NCBI RefSeq assembly: GCF_023091745.1
Contig: NC_068920.1
Location: forward strand, 114,665,622 to 114,729,621
Source: Budorcas taxicolor
Lineage: Eukaryota; Chordata; Mammalia; Artiodactyla; Bovidae
Direction of reading: 5' to 3'
DNA: 64,000 nt
Shown: positions 23,135-34,066 of the stretch, piece after piece
How the letters are laid out: every line of letters starts with the position of its first letter
Numbering within the stretch: position 1 is the stretch's first letter
Position numbers and translations under genes: made by a program
Notes under the pieces: generated by a model
The model's input: the letters and a program-made list of their open reading frames with translations, nothing else
What the model was told of the DNA's origin: nothing
The model's database searches: none

Positions 23135-23530
23135 TGCTCTGAATAGTTCTGCTTTCCCGAGGGATCCTGACTTGCTAATTGATTATGTCTCCCTTGTGCC
23201 AGGGCTTTATGCCTACCCCTGAGAAAGATGGCTATGTTTGGTTATATTTAACCACACTCTTAACTCTGAGTGTTGTCAAGAAAACAAACAAGGTATTGTT
23301 TGCAGTTGAGATACTCTAATCATAGTATCATCTAGGCACCGTACTGTATACTGAATGGCGAAATATAATACATTCCTCCCCCCAAAAGGAGTATTAGTAA
23401 GGCATTTTTAGTTCCCAAAGAACATTTTAGATATTTCTAAGATTCTTCAAATTGTCTTTATGCTCCCAGTCTCAGCTCTAAGATGAATCAAGGAAATGCA
23501 TCTGAAGCTGAGAATATACTGTATTAGTTG
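23135..23530. other. Unique DNA
   Basis: No repeat or gene recognised. Confidence 0.4.
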
Positions 23531-23532
23531 TT

Positions 23533-23735
23533 TATCTGGTGGCTCAGATGGTAAAGAATCCACCTGCAATGCAGAAGACCTGGGTTGGATCCCCAGATCA
23601 GGAAGATCCCCTGGAGAAGCAAATAGCTACCTACTTCAGTATTCTTGGTGGAGAAGTCCATGGACAGTGGAGCCTGGCAGGCTACAGTCTAGTGGGTTGC
23701 AAAAAGTCGGACGTGACTGAGTGACTAAGCACAGG
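23533..23735 (+). mobile_element. Bov-tA SINE
   Basis: A complete plus-strand Bov-tA from 'ctggtggctcagatggtaa' to 'gtgactgagtgactaagca', with a small deletion in the 'ttcttggtggagaagtcca' region. Confidence 0.9.
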
Positions 23736-24129
23736 CAGTTTTTTTCCTGTTTGAAACCAATGGGAGTAAAAGAAAAGGTGAAGGACGGTCAAAGAAGGAC
23801 AGCTGAAAGGGTCAATGGGCAACTCAATTACTCTCCAAATGGAATTCGATCCCTTAAATGGTCTTGCAGGGACCACGTCTAGCCTGTCCTTAGCAGCATT
23901 TATGGCACAGGGTAAGTACTGGATAAAAGCTTTTGGAGGGAATGACAGCTACTAACTGAAGAAATTTAGTCAACAAGGCAAAGAGGATGTAACTGATGCT
24001 GGGATTGGTTGTGATCTTGACATGAAATGTCAGTAAAATCTTACTGAGGTTTATTTTTTTCCTAAACTAGCTGCATATCTCCTACCTTTCTCTTATACAT
24101 TCATATAGCATATAAATATACTATAGTAT
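23736..24129. other. Unique DNA
   Basis: No repeat or gene recognised. Confidence 0.4.
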
Positions 24130-24258
24130 GGAGGTGGGAATGGCAACCCACTCCAATATTCTTGCCTGGAAAATTCCATGGACAGAGGAGTCTGGCGGGC
24201 TATAATCCATAGGCTTATAAAGAGTTGGACACGACTGAAGCGAATTAGCATGCATGCA
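24130..24258 (+). mobile_element. Bov SINE right half
   Basis: A 5'-truncated Bov body on the plus strand, from 'gaggtgggaatggcaaccc' to 'cgactgaagcgaattagca'. Confidence 0.82.
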
Positions 24259-24284
24259 CATATGCTATCATACATAAATATAGT

Positions 24285-24511
24285 GCGTGCGTGCGCGTGC
24301 ACGTGCATGCTCTGTGGTGTTTGGCTCTTTGAGACCCCAAGGATTGTACTTACCAGACTCCTCTCTCCATGGAATTTTCTAGGCAAGAATAATAGAATGG
24401 GGTGCCATTTCCTACTCCAAGGGACCTTCCTGACTCAGGGATTGAACCCACATGTCTTGTGTCTCCTGCATTAGCTGGCAGATTCTTTACCACTGTGCCA
24501 CCTGGGAAGCC
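24285..24511 (-). mobile_element. Bov-tA SINE with GT/GC tail
   Basis: A complete minus-strand Bov-tA whose tail has become a (GTGC)n-like tract at 24285-24312. Flanks ataaatatagt (24274-24284) and ataaaaatatagt (24512-24524) look like a target duplication with a two-A length difference. Confidence 0.88.
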
Positions 24512-24555
24512 ATAAAAATATAGTATGTAAGTACATTTTTATGGCTTCTGAGGTG

Positions 24556-24765
24556 TATGTGTGTGTTAGTCGTTAGGTCGTGTCTGACTCTTTGCAACCC
24601 CATAGACTGTAGCCCGCCAGGCTCCTCTCTTCATGAAATTCTCCAGGCAAAAATATTGGATTGGGTTGGCTCTCCCTTCTCCAGGAGATCATCCTGACCC
24701 AGGGATCAAACCCGGTCTCTGGCATTGCAGGCAGATTCGTGACAATCTGAGCCATCAGGAAGCCC
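24556..24765 (-). mobile_element. Bov-tA SINE
   Basis: A complete minus-strand Bov-tA, from a (TG)n-containing tail at 24556 to 'gagccatcaggaagccccc'. Only about 30 bp separate it from the previous SINE. Confidence 0.92.
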
Positions 24766-25245
24766 CCATATATGTGTATACTTTGTCTCTATCCCTTGAA
24801 GCACAATACTGCTCATGGCCTGGCTTTGCAGTCTAGGAAAATACTATCTAATTTAACATTTTCAATGGCATAAATTTTGACTATGAAAAAGACTGTTTCA
24901 CCAGAGTAAAAGTTTTGAGGCCCCTGTGCATTTAAAAGTCTTGCAGTCAATACACCAAAACAGTTGTAGCCTTTATTAAGTGGGTTGGAACAACTTGAAT
25001 TTCAGGTCATGAAAATTGGTCATTTTTTCCCCATCTTCTCCCTGGTCAACTCATATAGGAAAGAAGAATCAATGACAACAATTGAAGCACCAGGTTTCTC
25101 AGAGATGTGTACTTTTTCAGTGCTGAAAAAGAGTTTTTATAATTTAGAAATTAAGGGGCCATAAAAGACAGCATCCTAGAGGAAAGAACTTCACAAGATA
25201 ATCAAATACACTGCTTCCCATGAAGACTCTTACTTAGGCCAGAAT
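24766..25245. other. Unique DNA
   Basis: No repeat or gene recognised. Confidence 0.4.
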
Positions 25246-25257
25246 CCATGGTACCCT

Positions 25258-25464
25258 AGGGCTTCCTTGATGGCTCAACAGTAAAGAATCTGCTTGCAAT
25301 GCAGGAGAAGTGGGTTCCATCCCCGGGTCAGGAAGACCCCCTGGAGAGGGACATGGCAACCCACTCCAGTATTTTTGCCTGGGAATCGCACAGACAGAGG
25401 AGACTGGCAGGCTACAGTCCATGGAGTCTCAAGAGTTGGACACAGTTAAGTGACTAAACTACCA
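25258..25464 (+). mobile_element. Bov-tA SINE with target duplication
   Basis: A complete plus-strand Bov-tA flanked by ccatggtaccct (25246-25257) and ccatggttccct (25465-25476), a 12-bp duplication with one difference. Confidence 0.93.
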
Positions 25465-25476
25465 CCATGGTTCCCT

Positions 25477-26106
25477 GGATATTACCTTTTGTCACTGACT
25501 TCACCAGTTACACTAATGAATCATTGGAAAACTGAATCTCTAGAACCAGATCTTAAAAGCATGAGTTATGAGATTTTTTCCCATAAATTTCCCTATTCAT
25601 GATTCCTCTGACCTCAAAGATGTATTCCCATTACATCGTCTGAATAATTAAGAATTAAAAAAACAAAAAACCTTCTTACTTAGCTCTTGCAGTACAAATC
25701 CTCCCCAGCTATTTGACATTCCACTTCCATCTGGAAGATCTGCCTATGAATGAAGATTCCTTTAACAGTTGAGGTCCTCCAGTTTGGTACCCTGTGGCAG
25801 AAGTACACTGCATGGGCCGAGGCCTCGCCTGGAAGCCTGCAGATTCAGGTTTGCATGATCTTTGCAATGTATTTTCCTTCTTTGTGTCCTGGATTGCTTC
25901 TTCATGAAAGGGAGAGACCTGAACAATTTGCTGCTGAATGTCTTGAGACTCTAACATGCTACTGCCCTCTGGAGGGCCAGTCTTTGAAAAAAATCTAAGG
26001 GTCTGTGAAAGGTGGAAGGGTGGGATACAAGATTTTACAAGCATCAGGAAGGAGTCAATGATTTGACTCATATTTGTGAATATGCTATGTCTGAACATAG
26101 CAAAAT
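25477..26106. other. Unclassified DNA
   Basis: No family recognised. A 129-codon minus-strand open frame spans 25709-26098, but it has no recognisable domain, no splice context and no Kozak-like start, so I do not call it a gene. Confidence 0.4.
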
Positions 26107-26114
26107 GGACTTGT

Positions 26115-26332
26115 GCATGCTAAGTCACTTCAGTCATGTCCAGCTGTTTCTGAGCCTATGGACTATAGCCTGCCAGGCTCCTCTGTCCATGGGACTCTCC
26201 AGGCAAGAATACTGAAGTGAGTCGTCATGTGCTCCTCCAGGGGATCTTCCCAACCCAGGGACTGAACCTGGGTCTCTTGGATCTCTTGGATTGGCAGGCG
26301 GGTTCTTTACTGCTAGCGCCACCTGGAAGCCC
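26115..26332 (-). mobile_element. Bov-tA SINE
   Basis: A complete minus-strand Bov-tA from 'gtgcatgctaagtcacttc' to 'agcgccacctggaagcccc', with a short internal duplication 'ggatctctt' near 26280. It sits at the left edge of the MaLR LTR that follows. Confidence 0.9.
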
Positions 26333-27100
26333 CAGATAGACTTACAGGTGTGATTAGATTAAAGGTTGTAAGCTGAGAACATTTCCTGAACTATCCAGGT
26401 GGGCTCAACTAAATCACAAGAGTACTTAAAAGCACAGTACTTTCCCAGCTGCAGAGAACAAGAGATATGGCAAAGTGAGACGGACTTGGCCCCATGTTTC
26501 TGGCTTTGAAGATGGAGAAAGGGACCATAAGCCAAGGAATGTAGGTGGTCTCATGAAGCTGGAAAAGGTGAAAAAAAAAAAACTGGACTGTCCCTTGGGG
26601 ACTCTGTAAGGAATGCAGCCCTATCAACATCTTAATTTTAGCCCCATTAGGCATATTTTGGACTTAAAAAAAAGTATTTATTTACTTTTTGGCTATGCTG
26701 GATCTTCATTGCTGGGCCAGCTTTTTTCTAGTTGGGGTGAACAGGGCCTACTGTCTAGTTGCGAGTGCACAGGTTCTCATTGCCGTGGCTTCTCTTGTGG
26801 TGGAGCATGGATCCTAGTGCACAAGGGCTTCAGCAGATGCAGCGCGTGGTCTCAGTAGCTGTGGTTCCCAGGCCCTAGAGCACATGGGCTTAGTGGCTCC
26901 ATGGCACATGGATCTTCCCAGACCAGGGGTCAAATTCATGTCTCCTACATTGGCAGGAGGATTCTTTACCACTGATCAATCAGGGAAGCCCTCATTTTGA
27001 ACTTCTAACCTTCAAAAATGTATAAAAATGAGTATGTGTTGCCTGAAGTCACTACATTTGTGGTAATTTGTTACAGCAGCAGTAGAAACCTAATACAGCG
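26333..27100 (+). mobile_element. MaLR LTR (MLT1-type), split by a CHR SINE
   Basis: A solo LTR of the ERVL-MaLR class. Recognisable blocks are 'cctgaactatccaggtggg', 'tggctttgaagatggagaa', 'aagccaaggaatgtaggtg' and the 3' end 'gtggtaatttgttacagca' ... 'cctaatacag'. The interval 26666-26993 is a later CHR-type SINE. No internal viral coding sequence is present. Confidence 0.82.
26666..26993 (-). mobile_element. CHR-type SINE, near full length
   Basis: A long cetartiodactyl tRNA-derived SINE, minus strand. Its A-rich tail is at the left, repeated 'gtggcttctcttgtggtgg'-like and 'cacatgggcttagtggctc'-like modules form the body, and the tRNA-like head is at the right ('ttctttaccactgatcaat'). Target duplication: attttggactt (26655-26665) and attttgaactt (26994-27004), one difference. 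Confidence 0.93.
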
Positions 27101-29204
27101 AAGCTGGCTGAAAGTGTCTCGGGAAAGTGTTTAGGGTCTTAGAACATCTTCAAACAGCAAAGGTGTTTTCTTTACTCACTTCTTAACTGACAACTTATCT
27201 CCCTTGCAAGGATTTTCACATCGACAAATTCAAACTCAGAAAAGGACCTAGAAATTCCCACTAGATTATAAGCATATGAGTAACTTCCACCAGCTTCAAG
27301 TATGCAATTGCATTTTATTAATCGATCAAAGCCTTGGGATAAGAGATAAACTTCCTTTTTAAATTTTTTTTTTCAAAGAACAGCCAGTGATAGAGAAAGA
27401 TTAAGGCAGAGGTAGGAGCCCTTCTCAGGATTTTGAAAGTATCCACATAGGCAGGTACAAACTCTCTCTATCCTTAAGGCTACATTTAGACATCCTGTAC
27501 ACTTTTGTTGCGTTTTGTCTTGAGGGCGTACTCTGTCCAATCTAGTGGTCTTAATCATATGCTCTCAACTGTCAATGCAAACTTAGGGGAGAAAGAAAAA
27601 CACACATAGGTGGTAGGGTTGAAAGGTGGGGAAAGGGAATGAGAACAAAGGAAAAAAAGAAAAGGCTGGTTTAATCTGAATGTTTAAACTTCTCAAAGAC
27701 GTAGGCATGTAAGGCTTTAAAAACTGAGACGCATCTGTGATAACTGCAAGAATCATTTTCTCCACCATTCCCTACCATCTGCCTCTTTCCCACTGTTCTT
27801 CCTCTATGATGCTCTCTTTCCCTTTACTGGGTTCTGCTTGATGCCCTCCCTTAGCCTTGAAAAGTTCACTGGCAGCCAGAAGCCCTCTTTTATTCACTTT
27901 ACTCAGATCCTTGGACCAGACCACGTAACACTTACAAATACAAAAATGTTTTCTCTAAGACAAAAGGGAAAGGCCCTATGTAGAGAAGTCCACATGAAGA
28001 ATAGATGAGCAACACACACATTTGATTTATAAACCAAACCAGAAGTCTGTGACAGCAGTTTGTTATATGGTGTGAATAAAACTTAACAAATTACTATTTA
28101 GTCGACTATCTCCTACTGCGTACTATTTTTCATTGCCTTATCTTTCTTCACCTCCTCCTCCTACATTATAAATTAGCACCATATCCTGGCACTTTTCAGA
28201 CACAACAGATGTAATGCGATCAACATTCTGATAATACTGAAGTCGCCACAAGTTCCAGGCATACTGTTTGCTGTCACTGATCGGATATTTTTATTATAAC
28301 ATTCTCTTTCTCTAATGTATTCAACCACATGATATACATGCATATATATGTAAATATAGACATTTCTGGACTATGATACCCATTGCTAAATGGGCCGTGA
28401 ATCTATATGAACACGTCTGCTCATCTTCAAATAATAAATTCCTTATTTTAATAAAGAATTTTCAAAAGCACCAGGAACAAGCACCCTGATTCACTACAGC
28501 TTCTAATACCACATCTAGCTAAAGTTCTAGATGCATCAACCACCTACCAATTAGCACGAAAGCAATATTCCACCAAGAACCATCCTTTTCCAGATTTCTG
28601 GTGACTTGTTTTATAAGACTCACACTGTGTTATGTTGAGGAGTTGCAGGAGTCATGAGGTGGAAAGAAGCACAGACATGTGGATAGACAACACACACACA
28701 CATATACCCACACACATTTACACAAAACAAGATTTAACCTGATTAGACTGTGAACTACAAGAACTACAAAGAATAAGACTAAGCATCAGAAAATATGAAA
28801 TGTCTAAATATTTGCTCCTACCCCTCTGCCTCTACCTCAGGGACATGTAAAATAAATTTCACAAGTGGCAGAAAATGATAAAATGAATAATTTTCAGCCT
28901 GAAATACAAAAGAACATTCTTAATATGTTCAGACAGTACCTAACAATACCTATGCTAACACCTGACCCTCACCCTCATGACATTCTCCTCAGTTCACCAA
29001 TCACCAGAACCCACTTAGAAAGGTGTGCTGAACACTGCTTCTGTAGCATTGGATAAGGATATGCACACACACATGATGCCCAGGTCTCTGAGAAGAACAA
29101 AGTACACAGGCTATCAAAGGTCCTAAGAAGAAATTAAATGGTAACATAGTTCTTCCTTACAGGAACGATTGCAACCCAGCATAAGATGCATGTTTAAAGC
29201 AGTG
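27101..29204. other. Unique DNA, 2.1 kb
   Basis: No recognised repeat family, tRNA or exon. Contains short A- and CA-rich tracts (near 27361-27372 and 28690-28722). Small open frames here have no recognisable domains. Confidence 0.45.
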
Positions 29205-29570
29205 TGTTAGTTGCTCAGTCATGTCTGCTGCTGCTGCTGCTAAGTCACTTCAGTCGTGCCCGACTCTGTGTGACCCCATACACGGCAGCCCACCAGGCTC
29301 CCCCGTCCCTGGGATTCTCCAGGCAAGAACACTGGAGTGGGTTGCCATTTCCTTCTCCAATGCATGAAAGTGAAAAGTGAAAGGGAAGTCATGTCTAACT
29401 TTGCAAATGCACAGACTGTAGCCTACCAAGCTTCTCGGTCCCTGGGATTCTCCAGGTAGGAATACTGGAGTGAGTAGCCATTCCTTCCTCCAGATGATCT
29501 TGACCCGAGGATCATTTCTGGGTTTCCTGCACTACAGGCAGATTCTTTACCACTGAGCCACAAGGGAAGC
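29205..29570 (-). mobile_element. Bov-tA SINE split by another SINE
   Basis: A minus-strand Bov-tA whose 3' end (29205-29226) and remaining body (29387-29570) are separated by a Bov-A2 monomer. The two parts join in register across the duplicated target. Confidence 0.9.
29227..29386 (-). mobile_element. Bov-A2 monomer nested in Bov-tA
   Basis: A half-length Bov-A2 with a (CTG)n start (plus-strand view). The perfect 10-bp duplication agtcatgtct (29217-29226 and 29387-29396) proves insertion into the older Bov-tA. Confidence 0.93.
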
Positions 29571-30329
29571 AGGGAGATGGGCAACAAGTAAAAATGCTGA
29601 GTCAAGATGTTTCCAGCAGCAGTTGACAGTCTTTTTAAAAGTGAAGTGTGAAGGGTCTAACATCTTTTTTCTAGAGTAAAGTGGATACGAGTGACTATTC
29701 AACTTCTTCAAGGATGGGGGAGAGGAGCTACGGACATAAGTGGTAGAATCAGCCACAGTTTGGCTTTTGCCATCTACAGAGACTGAAGCGAGAGCACAAG
29801 CTTGGGCTGATAAACATGACATTGGCTCACAACAGCTCCCACAGACAAGCTCAACATCAAGTCATGCACTACCTCTCACTTACACAGCTTATGCTTCCAT
29901 CAGTTGATGCAGAAGATGAGCCCACAGAAGACACAGTGGTCGCATTTTAAAAACAAATAAACAAAAAAACAGAAAACCTGTAGCAATTCAATAAGGTGGA
30001 AAGAGCCTCAGAGCTTCAGGAGACCTGCGATGTTCTGCGGCCAGGGGCCAGGCAACACTCTAAGAGGTGGGGCAGCAGTTCTCCAAATGTTCTGAGGAAG
30101 GGTAGTCTGTTGCCACTCTTCAACAAAAAGGATTCAGCGGACAAACAGGGTTGAGAATCACTACACTCATATTCCCTGCCCCCTTTCCTTCCCACTTGCA
30201 AACTCACAATGCAATTAACATGCCCAAGACTGAAAAGTCTTGTGGAAAACCTGACCTAACCCTGGAGGTTTGCAATCTTTTCTGATCTTCAAGCTCTCAT
30301 AACATTAGTCCCTGTGATAGATAACTTCT
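29571..30329. other. Unique DNA
   Basis: No repeat or gene recognised, apart from a short A-rich tract near 29950-29975. Confidence 0.4.
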
Positions 30330-30401
30330 AAAACAACTGTCAGTGATCCCCACTCCACAATTTTCATGCACTTGGGTAGTCTCACACCTTGAATGTGGGC
30401 T

Positions 30402-30677
30402 ACTGCTGCTGCTGCTAAGTCACTTCAGTCGTGTCCAACTCTGTGGGACCCCACAGGCGGCAGCTCACCAGGCTCCACCGTCCCTGGGATTCTCCAGGCA
30501 AGAACACTGGAGTGGGTTGCCATTTCCTTCACCAATGCATGAAAGTGAAAAGTGAAAGCGAAGTCACTGAGTCATGTCCAACTCTCAGCAACCCCATGGA
30601 CTGCAGCCTACCAGGCTCCTCCATCCATGGGAGTTTCCAGGCAAGAGTACTGGAGTGGGGTGCCACTGCCTTCTCCA
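30402..30677 (-). mobile_element. Bov-A2 SINE, full dimer
   Basis: A complete minus-strand Bov-A2. Both monomers are visible ('cgtccctgggattctccag' and 'atccatgggagtttccagg'), separated by the 'gcatgaaagtgaaaagtga' linker. Confidence 0.95.
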
Positions 30678-30750
30678 GGCCCTAGTAATTAGCTCCTAAT
30701 GAATAGAATATGGCAAAGGAGATGGAGTATCACTTTCAAGATTAGCTTAT

Positions 30751-31006
30751 AAATGAGTAAACTCATAGATGCAGAGAACAGATTAGTGGTTTCCAGAAGC
30801 AGGGGTTGGGAGTGGAAGAAATAAGTGAAGGAAGTCAAAAGGTTAAAAAGAAGAAGAATTAAAGCAGACCCAACTATTCAAAAAAGGCATATTTGACAAA
30901 ATGTCAATTTTGCATCAACATCACAGTAACCAACTTTTCAATTAATGTTGCTTGATCAATTTTTTCCCCTTTGGAGAAAATTATTTTCTAATTAAAAAAA
31001 AAAAAA
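30751..31006 (+). mobile_element. A-tailed insertion, L1-like
   Basis: This interval interrupts the LTR and ends in an A13 tract at 30994-31006. Its first ~90 bp ('actcatagatgcagagaac', 'ggtttccagaagcaggggt') resemble an old L1 3' UTR. The middle is not recognised. Confidence 0.5.
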
Positions 31007-31380
31007 TACTGGGACTTCCATCTTCTTAACACTCCTTCTCCTGCCTCCTGACTTTCCCAATCTGTTCAAGTCATGTACCTATGCAGCATTTGACAAGGAA
31101 TTGAGGGCAACCTGTGGCCAGCAGCCAGCAAGGAACTAAATCCTGCCAACAATCACATAAATGAATTTGAAAGTGGGTCTTCCCCAAGTCCAGCCTCAAG
31201 ATGACTATAGCCCTACTAATACTTTGATTGTAGCCTTTTGAAGCACCTTGAGACACTGAATGTACTAAATCATACCTGGATCTCTGACTTACAGAAACTT
31301 TGAGACAGTAAACATTGTTGTTTCAAACTACTGATTTGTTGAGATAATTTGCTACACAGCAATTAGTAGTACTCATACAA

Positions 31381-31934
31381 TAACATATAGAACTACTCTA
31401 TGGAAAATTTACTTTGGAAAGTGCTGATGATATAAAGATTATTTCTTAGATATCTTTTAAATGTATGAGATAAAGCAAATCACTGGAAAACAGATTTTCC
31501 TAAATGCAATAGGGAAAAATTTACATAAGTCTAAATTATAAACTCAATTCTCACTAAATTAAAAAGACTGAGCTGAGAGTCACCTTTTCGCTGTCAATGA
31601 GAAAGAATCTAGAAGACAAAACTAAAGTATGGAAAAGTTAGGCAAAAATTTTTCTAGTACTTTGGATATCCCTCAATCTGTGGGAATGCTCATTTCAAAT
31701 GAAAATATACATTAAGGCAGGTCCTCCAAAGACCTCTTCTTGTCCACACACTTTCAGGTCAGTTTTGGTCTCAAAACTCAGAATACTAAAATTACATTTT
31801 GTTTAGACTGCTCTTCTATCTAACATGTCCTTGATTCAAGCAAGGCTTGCAAATCACTGAAACTGCTCTGCCACATGAAACTATGATTCTATATTACATG
31901 GTCTCACTGGCATAAAAAATGCTAAAATAAGTTT
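31381..31934. other. Unique DNA
   Basis: No repeat or gene recognised. Confidence 0.4.
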
Positions 31935-32000
31935 GAAGCACTGAGCACTGTGATGGCACATAACACATGTTTAAATGTTAGTATTATCATCATTAGCTTT
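31935..32000 (+). mobile_element. MIR 3' fragment
   Basis: 'gaagcactgagcactgtga' and 'ggcacataacacatgttta' followed by 'tattatcatcatta' match the plus-strand 3' end of MIR. Confidence 0.55.
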
Positions 32001-32034
32001 TTATCACATTTACTGAATATAAATTCAGTAAATA

Positions 32035-32113
32035 CATAACCAATATATACACATAACCAATATATATATATTGGTTACATAACCAATATAACCTATATAT
32101 ATATATATCTGTC
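32035..32113. repeat. AT tract with perfect palindrome
   Basis: TA-rich sequence containing a 22-bp perfect palindrome at 32055-32076: AACCAA, five TA units, TTGGTT. An AACCAATATA unit recurs just after it. Possible cruciform or slippage site. Confidence 0.85.
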
Positions 32114-32404
32114 TGTCAGTGACACGCTAAAACTAGTGAGTCTGATTTCCTCATAAATGTACAGAATGTACAAAAGCAATGAGCATCATTGCCTTTAAAA
32201 GAATCACCTTCAACAATGCTACAGTTTTTTCATGAAGCTACCACCAGTCAATATTTTTTGTATAACTTCCTTTTGAATTTTGCTCAAATAGTAAAGTTCA
32301 ATTTTCTTATCCATTTGACTCAACATAATTTGCTTTGAATGATTCTTGGTTGTTTCAAAAAAGCTCACAAATTGATGATCTGCTATCACTGAAGATTTCC
32401 CCAG

Positions 32405-32612
32405 CATCAGGGTGATGGAAAGACCCCGATGCTGGGAAAGATTGAAGAACAAAAGGAGAAGAGGGTGGCACAGGATGAGATGGCTAGATGGCATCATTGA
32501 TTCAATGGACATGAACTTGTGCAGTCTCCAGGAGACAGTGAGGGACAGGGAGGCCTGGCATGCTGCAGTACATGGAGTTCGAGTTAGACACAACTTGGTG
32601 ACTGAACAACAA
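32405..32612 (+). mobile_element. BovB LINE 3' end with 5' snapback
   Basis: A plus-strand BovB tail from about 32424 ('gaccccgatgctgggaaag') to 'ggtgactgaacaacaacag'. Directly in front, 32399-32414 carries the complement of its own first bases (cccagcatcaggg), forming a small inverted repeat with a ~11-base loop. Confidence 0.85.
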
Positions 32613-33202
32613 CAGCAAGGTTCTCCCAAAGATAGCCCATGAAATATTTCTACACACAAACCCGTACACACACAGAGCACACACTTCCAACTCTCATTTT
32701 TTAATCGCAAGGTTAATCTAAGACAAATATGAAACTGAAGTTGTATTGATGTTTAAAAAGCTAAGCAAAGTAAAAAATGCAACAACAATCACATCCTCTT
32801 ATAAATATCAAGTGATTGACTCTTGCAAATACATAGGGAGTTAAAGCCATAAGTTATTTTGTATCTGAATGATAATATACAATGTGTTTTGGCAGATTAA
32901 ATATTACCAGCAGCATCAGGCTGCAGTGAGCAACTGACAAATGCTTACTGCATTAAATTAAACTTACTTGTCTGAAGCTGCAGTGAACAGAAGGCTGGCT
33001 TTCAAGTTTACCTTCCTTCTAAGTACAGATAAGGCTCATTAAAAGAAAATGCCATCCATAGAAATCTGAATTTATCAGAGAGGAAAATTAGGTGAAGAAT
33101 CTTTTTCTACACAGTCCTTTCATGGTTTTGGTGTGCTTGCTTTTCATTTGCCAAAAACAACTATGATTAGGAAAAAAAAAAGATGGGTGATACTCTGCTA
33201 CG
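32613..33202. other. Unique DNA
   Basis: No repeat or gene recognised. Confidence 0.4.
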
Positions 33203-33350
33203 GTAAAAGCACAGTAGGCACGGAGTCAGGGAAGACCATGTTCTGACACTTTTATACTTCTTTTTTGGGGGGCACAGTTTTTCCATCGGTAAAATGAGAA
33301 GTTTTGGTCACGTTAATCAAGGTCAGTGCTACTCATTTCTGGCACGTGGT
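33203..33350 (+). mobile_element. MIR-like fragment
   Basis: Diverged plus-strand MIR-type sequence: 'cacggagtcagggaagacc', 'gtttttccatcggtaaaat', 'gagaagttttggtcacg'. Confidence 0.5.
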
Positions 33351-33417
33351 AGAGTATGTGTGTACGTAAGGAGGAGAGGGTGTTGGCATTTCTGGATGAA
33401 CAATGTGGATTCTACTG

Positions 33418-33527
33418 CTGCTGCTCCTAAGTCTCTTCAGTCATGTCCGACTCTGTGTGACCCCATAGACGGCAGTCCACCAGGCTCCCCCGTCCCCAGG
33501 ATTCTCCAGGCAAGAACACTGGAGTGG
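33418..33527 (-). mobile_element. Bov-A2 monomer
   Basis: A half-length Bov-A2 on the minus strand. Target duplication gtggattctactg (33405-33417) and gtgggttctactg (33528-33540), one difference. Confidence 0.92.
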
Positions 33528-33845
33528 GTGGGTTCTACTGGCCTTGTCCAATTCCTGGAACACCATTCAAGCTGTAGTCTATGCAAGGGTTCCCCCTGGA
33601 GTTAAGAGAGGCAGCAGCAGTGAAGTTAGGAATGATAAACACCTTGGAGTAGGATAACAGACCTGTACAACAAATTATCCCAACAAAGAGCCAACTTTTC
33701 CCTCTTTGAAAAGTTCGATTTTCTAAGGCATCCTCTAATCTCACACTTTCGATTCTAAGGCATAATGCCTTTTGGTCAAAGTCTCTGCCATATCAATTCC
33801 AGGAGTAGTGACACGGATATTTTTCTTACTTGCCCCAACACACTA

Positions 33846-34052
33846 GGACTTCCCTAGTGGCTCAGATGGTAAAGCATCTGTCTGCAATGCAGGAGACCCG
33901 GGTTTGATCCCTGGGTTGGGAAGATCCCCTGGAGAAGGAAATGGCAGCCCACTCCAGTATTCTTGCCTGGAAAATCCCATGGACCGCGGAGCCTGGTAGG
34001 CTACCGTCCATGGGGTCACAAAGAGTCAGACATGACCGAGCAACTTCACTTT
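33846..34052 (+). mobile_element. Bov-tA SINE
   Basis: A complete plus-strand Bov-tA with little apparent damage. Flanks caacacacta (33836-33845) and caacacacca (34053-34062) form a 10-bp duplication with one difference. Confidence 0.94.
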
Positions 34053-34066
34053 CAACACACCAAACT

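Larger units (their letters stand above)
30330..31380 (+). mobile_element. MaLR-type LTR, twice interrupted
   Basis: An ERVL-MaLR-like LTR in three collinear pieces: about 30330-30401, 30678-30750 ('gaatagaatatggcaaagg') and 31007-31380 ('aggaactaaatcctgccaa', 'gaaactttgagacagtaaa', 'gataatttgctacacagca'). The gaps hold a Bov-A2 SINE and an A-tailed insertion. No viral coding region is seen. Confidence 0.65.

Noticed and set aside
24130..24765. Three adjacent SINEs as a possible composite element or array
   Set aside because: Spacing is irregular, orientations differ, and the middle copy has its own flanking duplication, so these are independent insertions. No CRISPR-like regular spacing exists anywhere in the window.
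25709..26098. 129-codon minus-strand open frame
   Set aside because: No recognisable domain, signal or splice context. In 64 kb of AT-rich DNA a few frames of this size are expected by chance.
32219..32710. 163-codon minus-strand open frame
   Set aside because: The central part is the complement of a BovB 3' tail; the ends show no domain.
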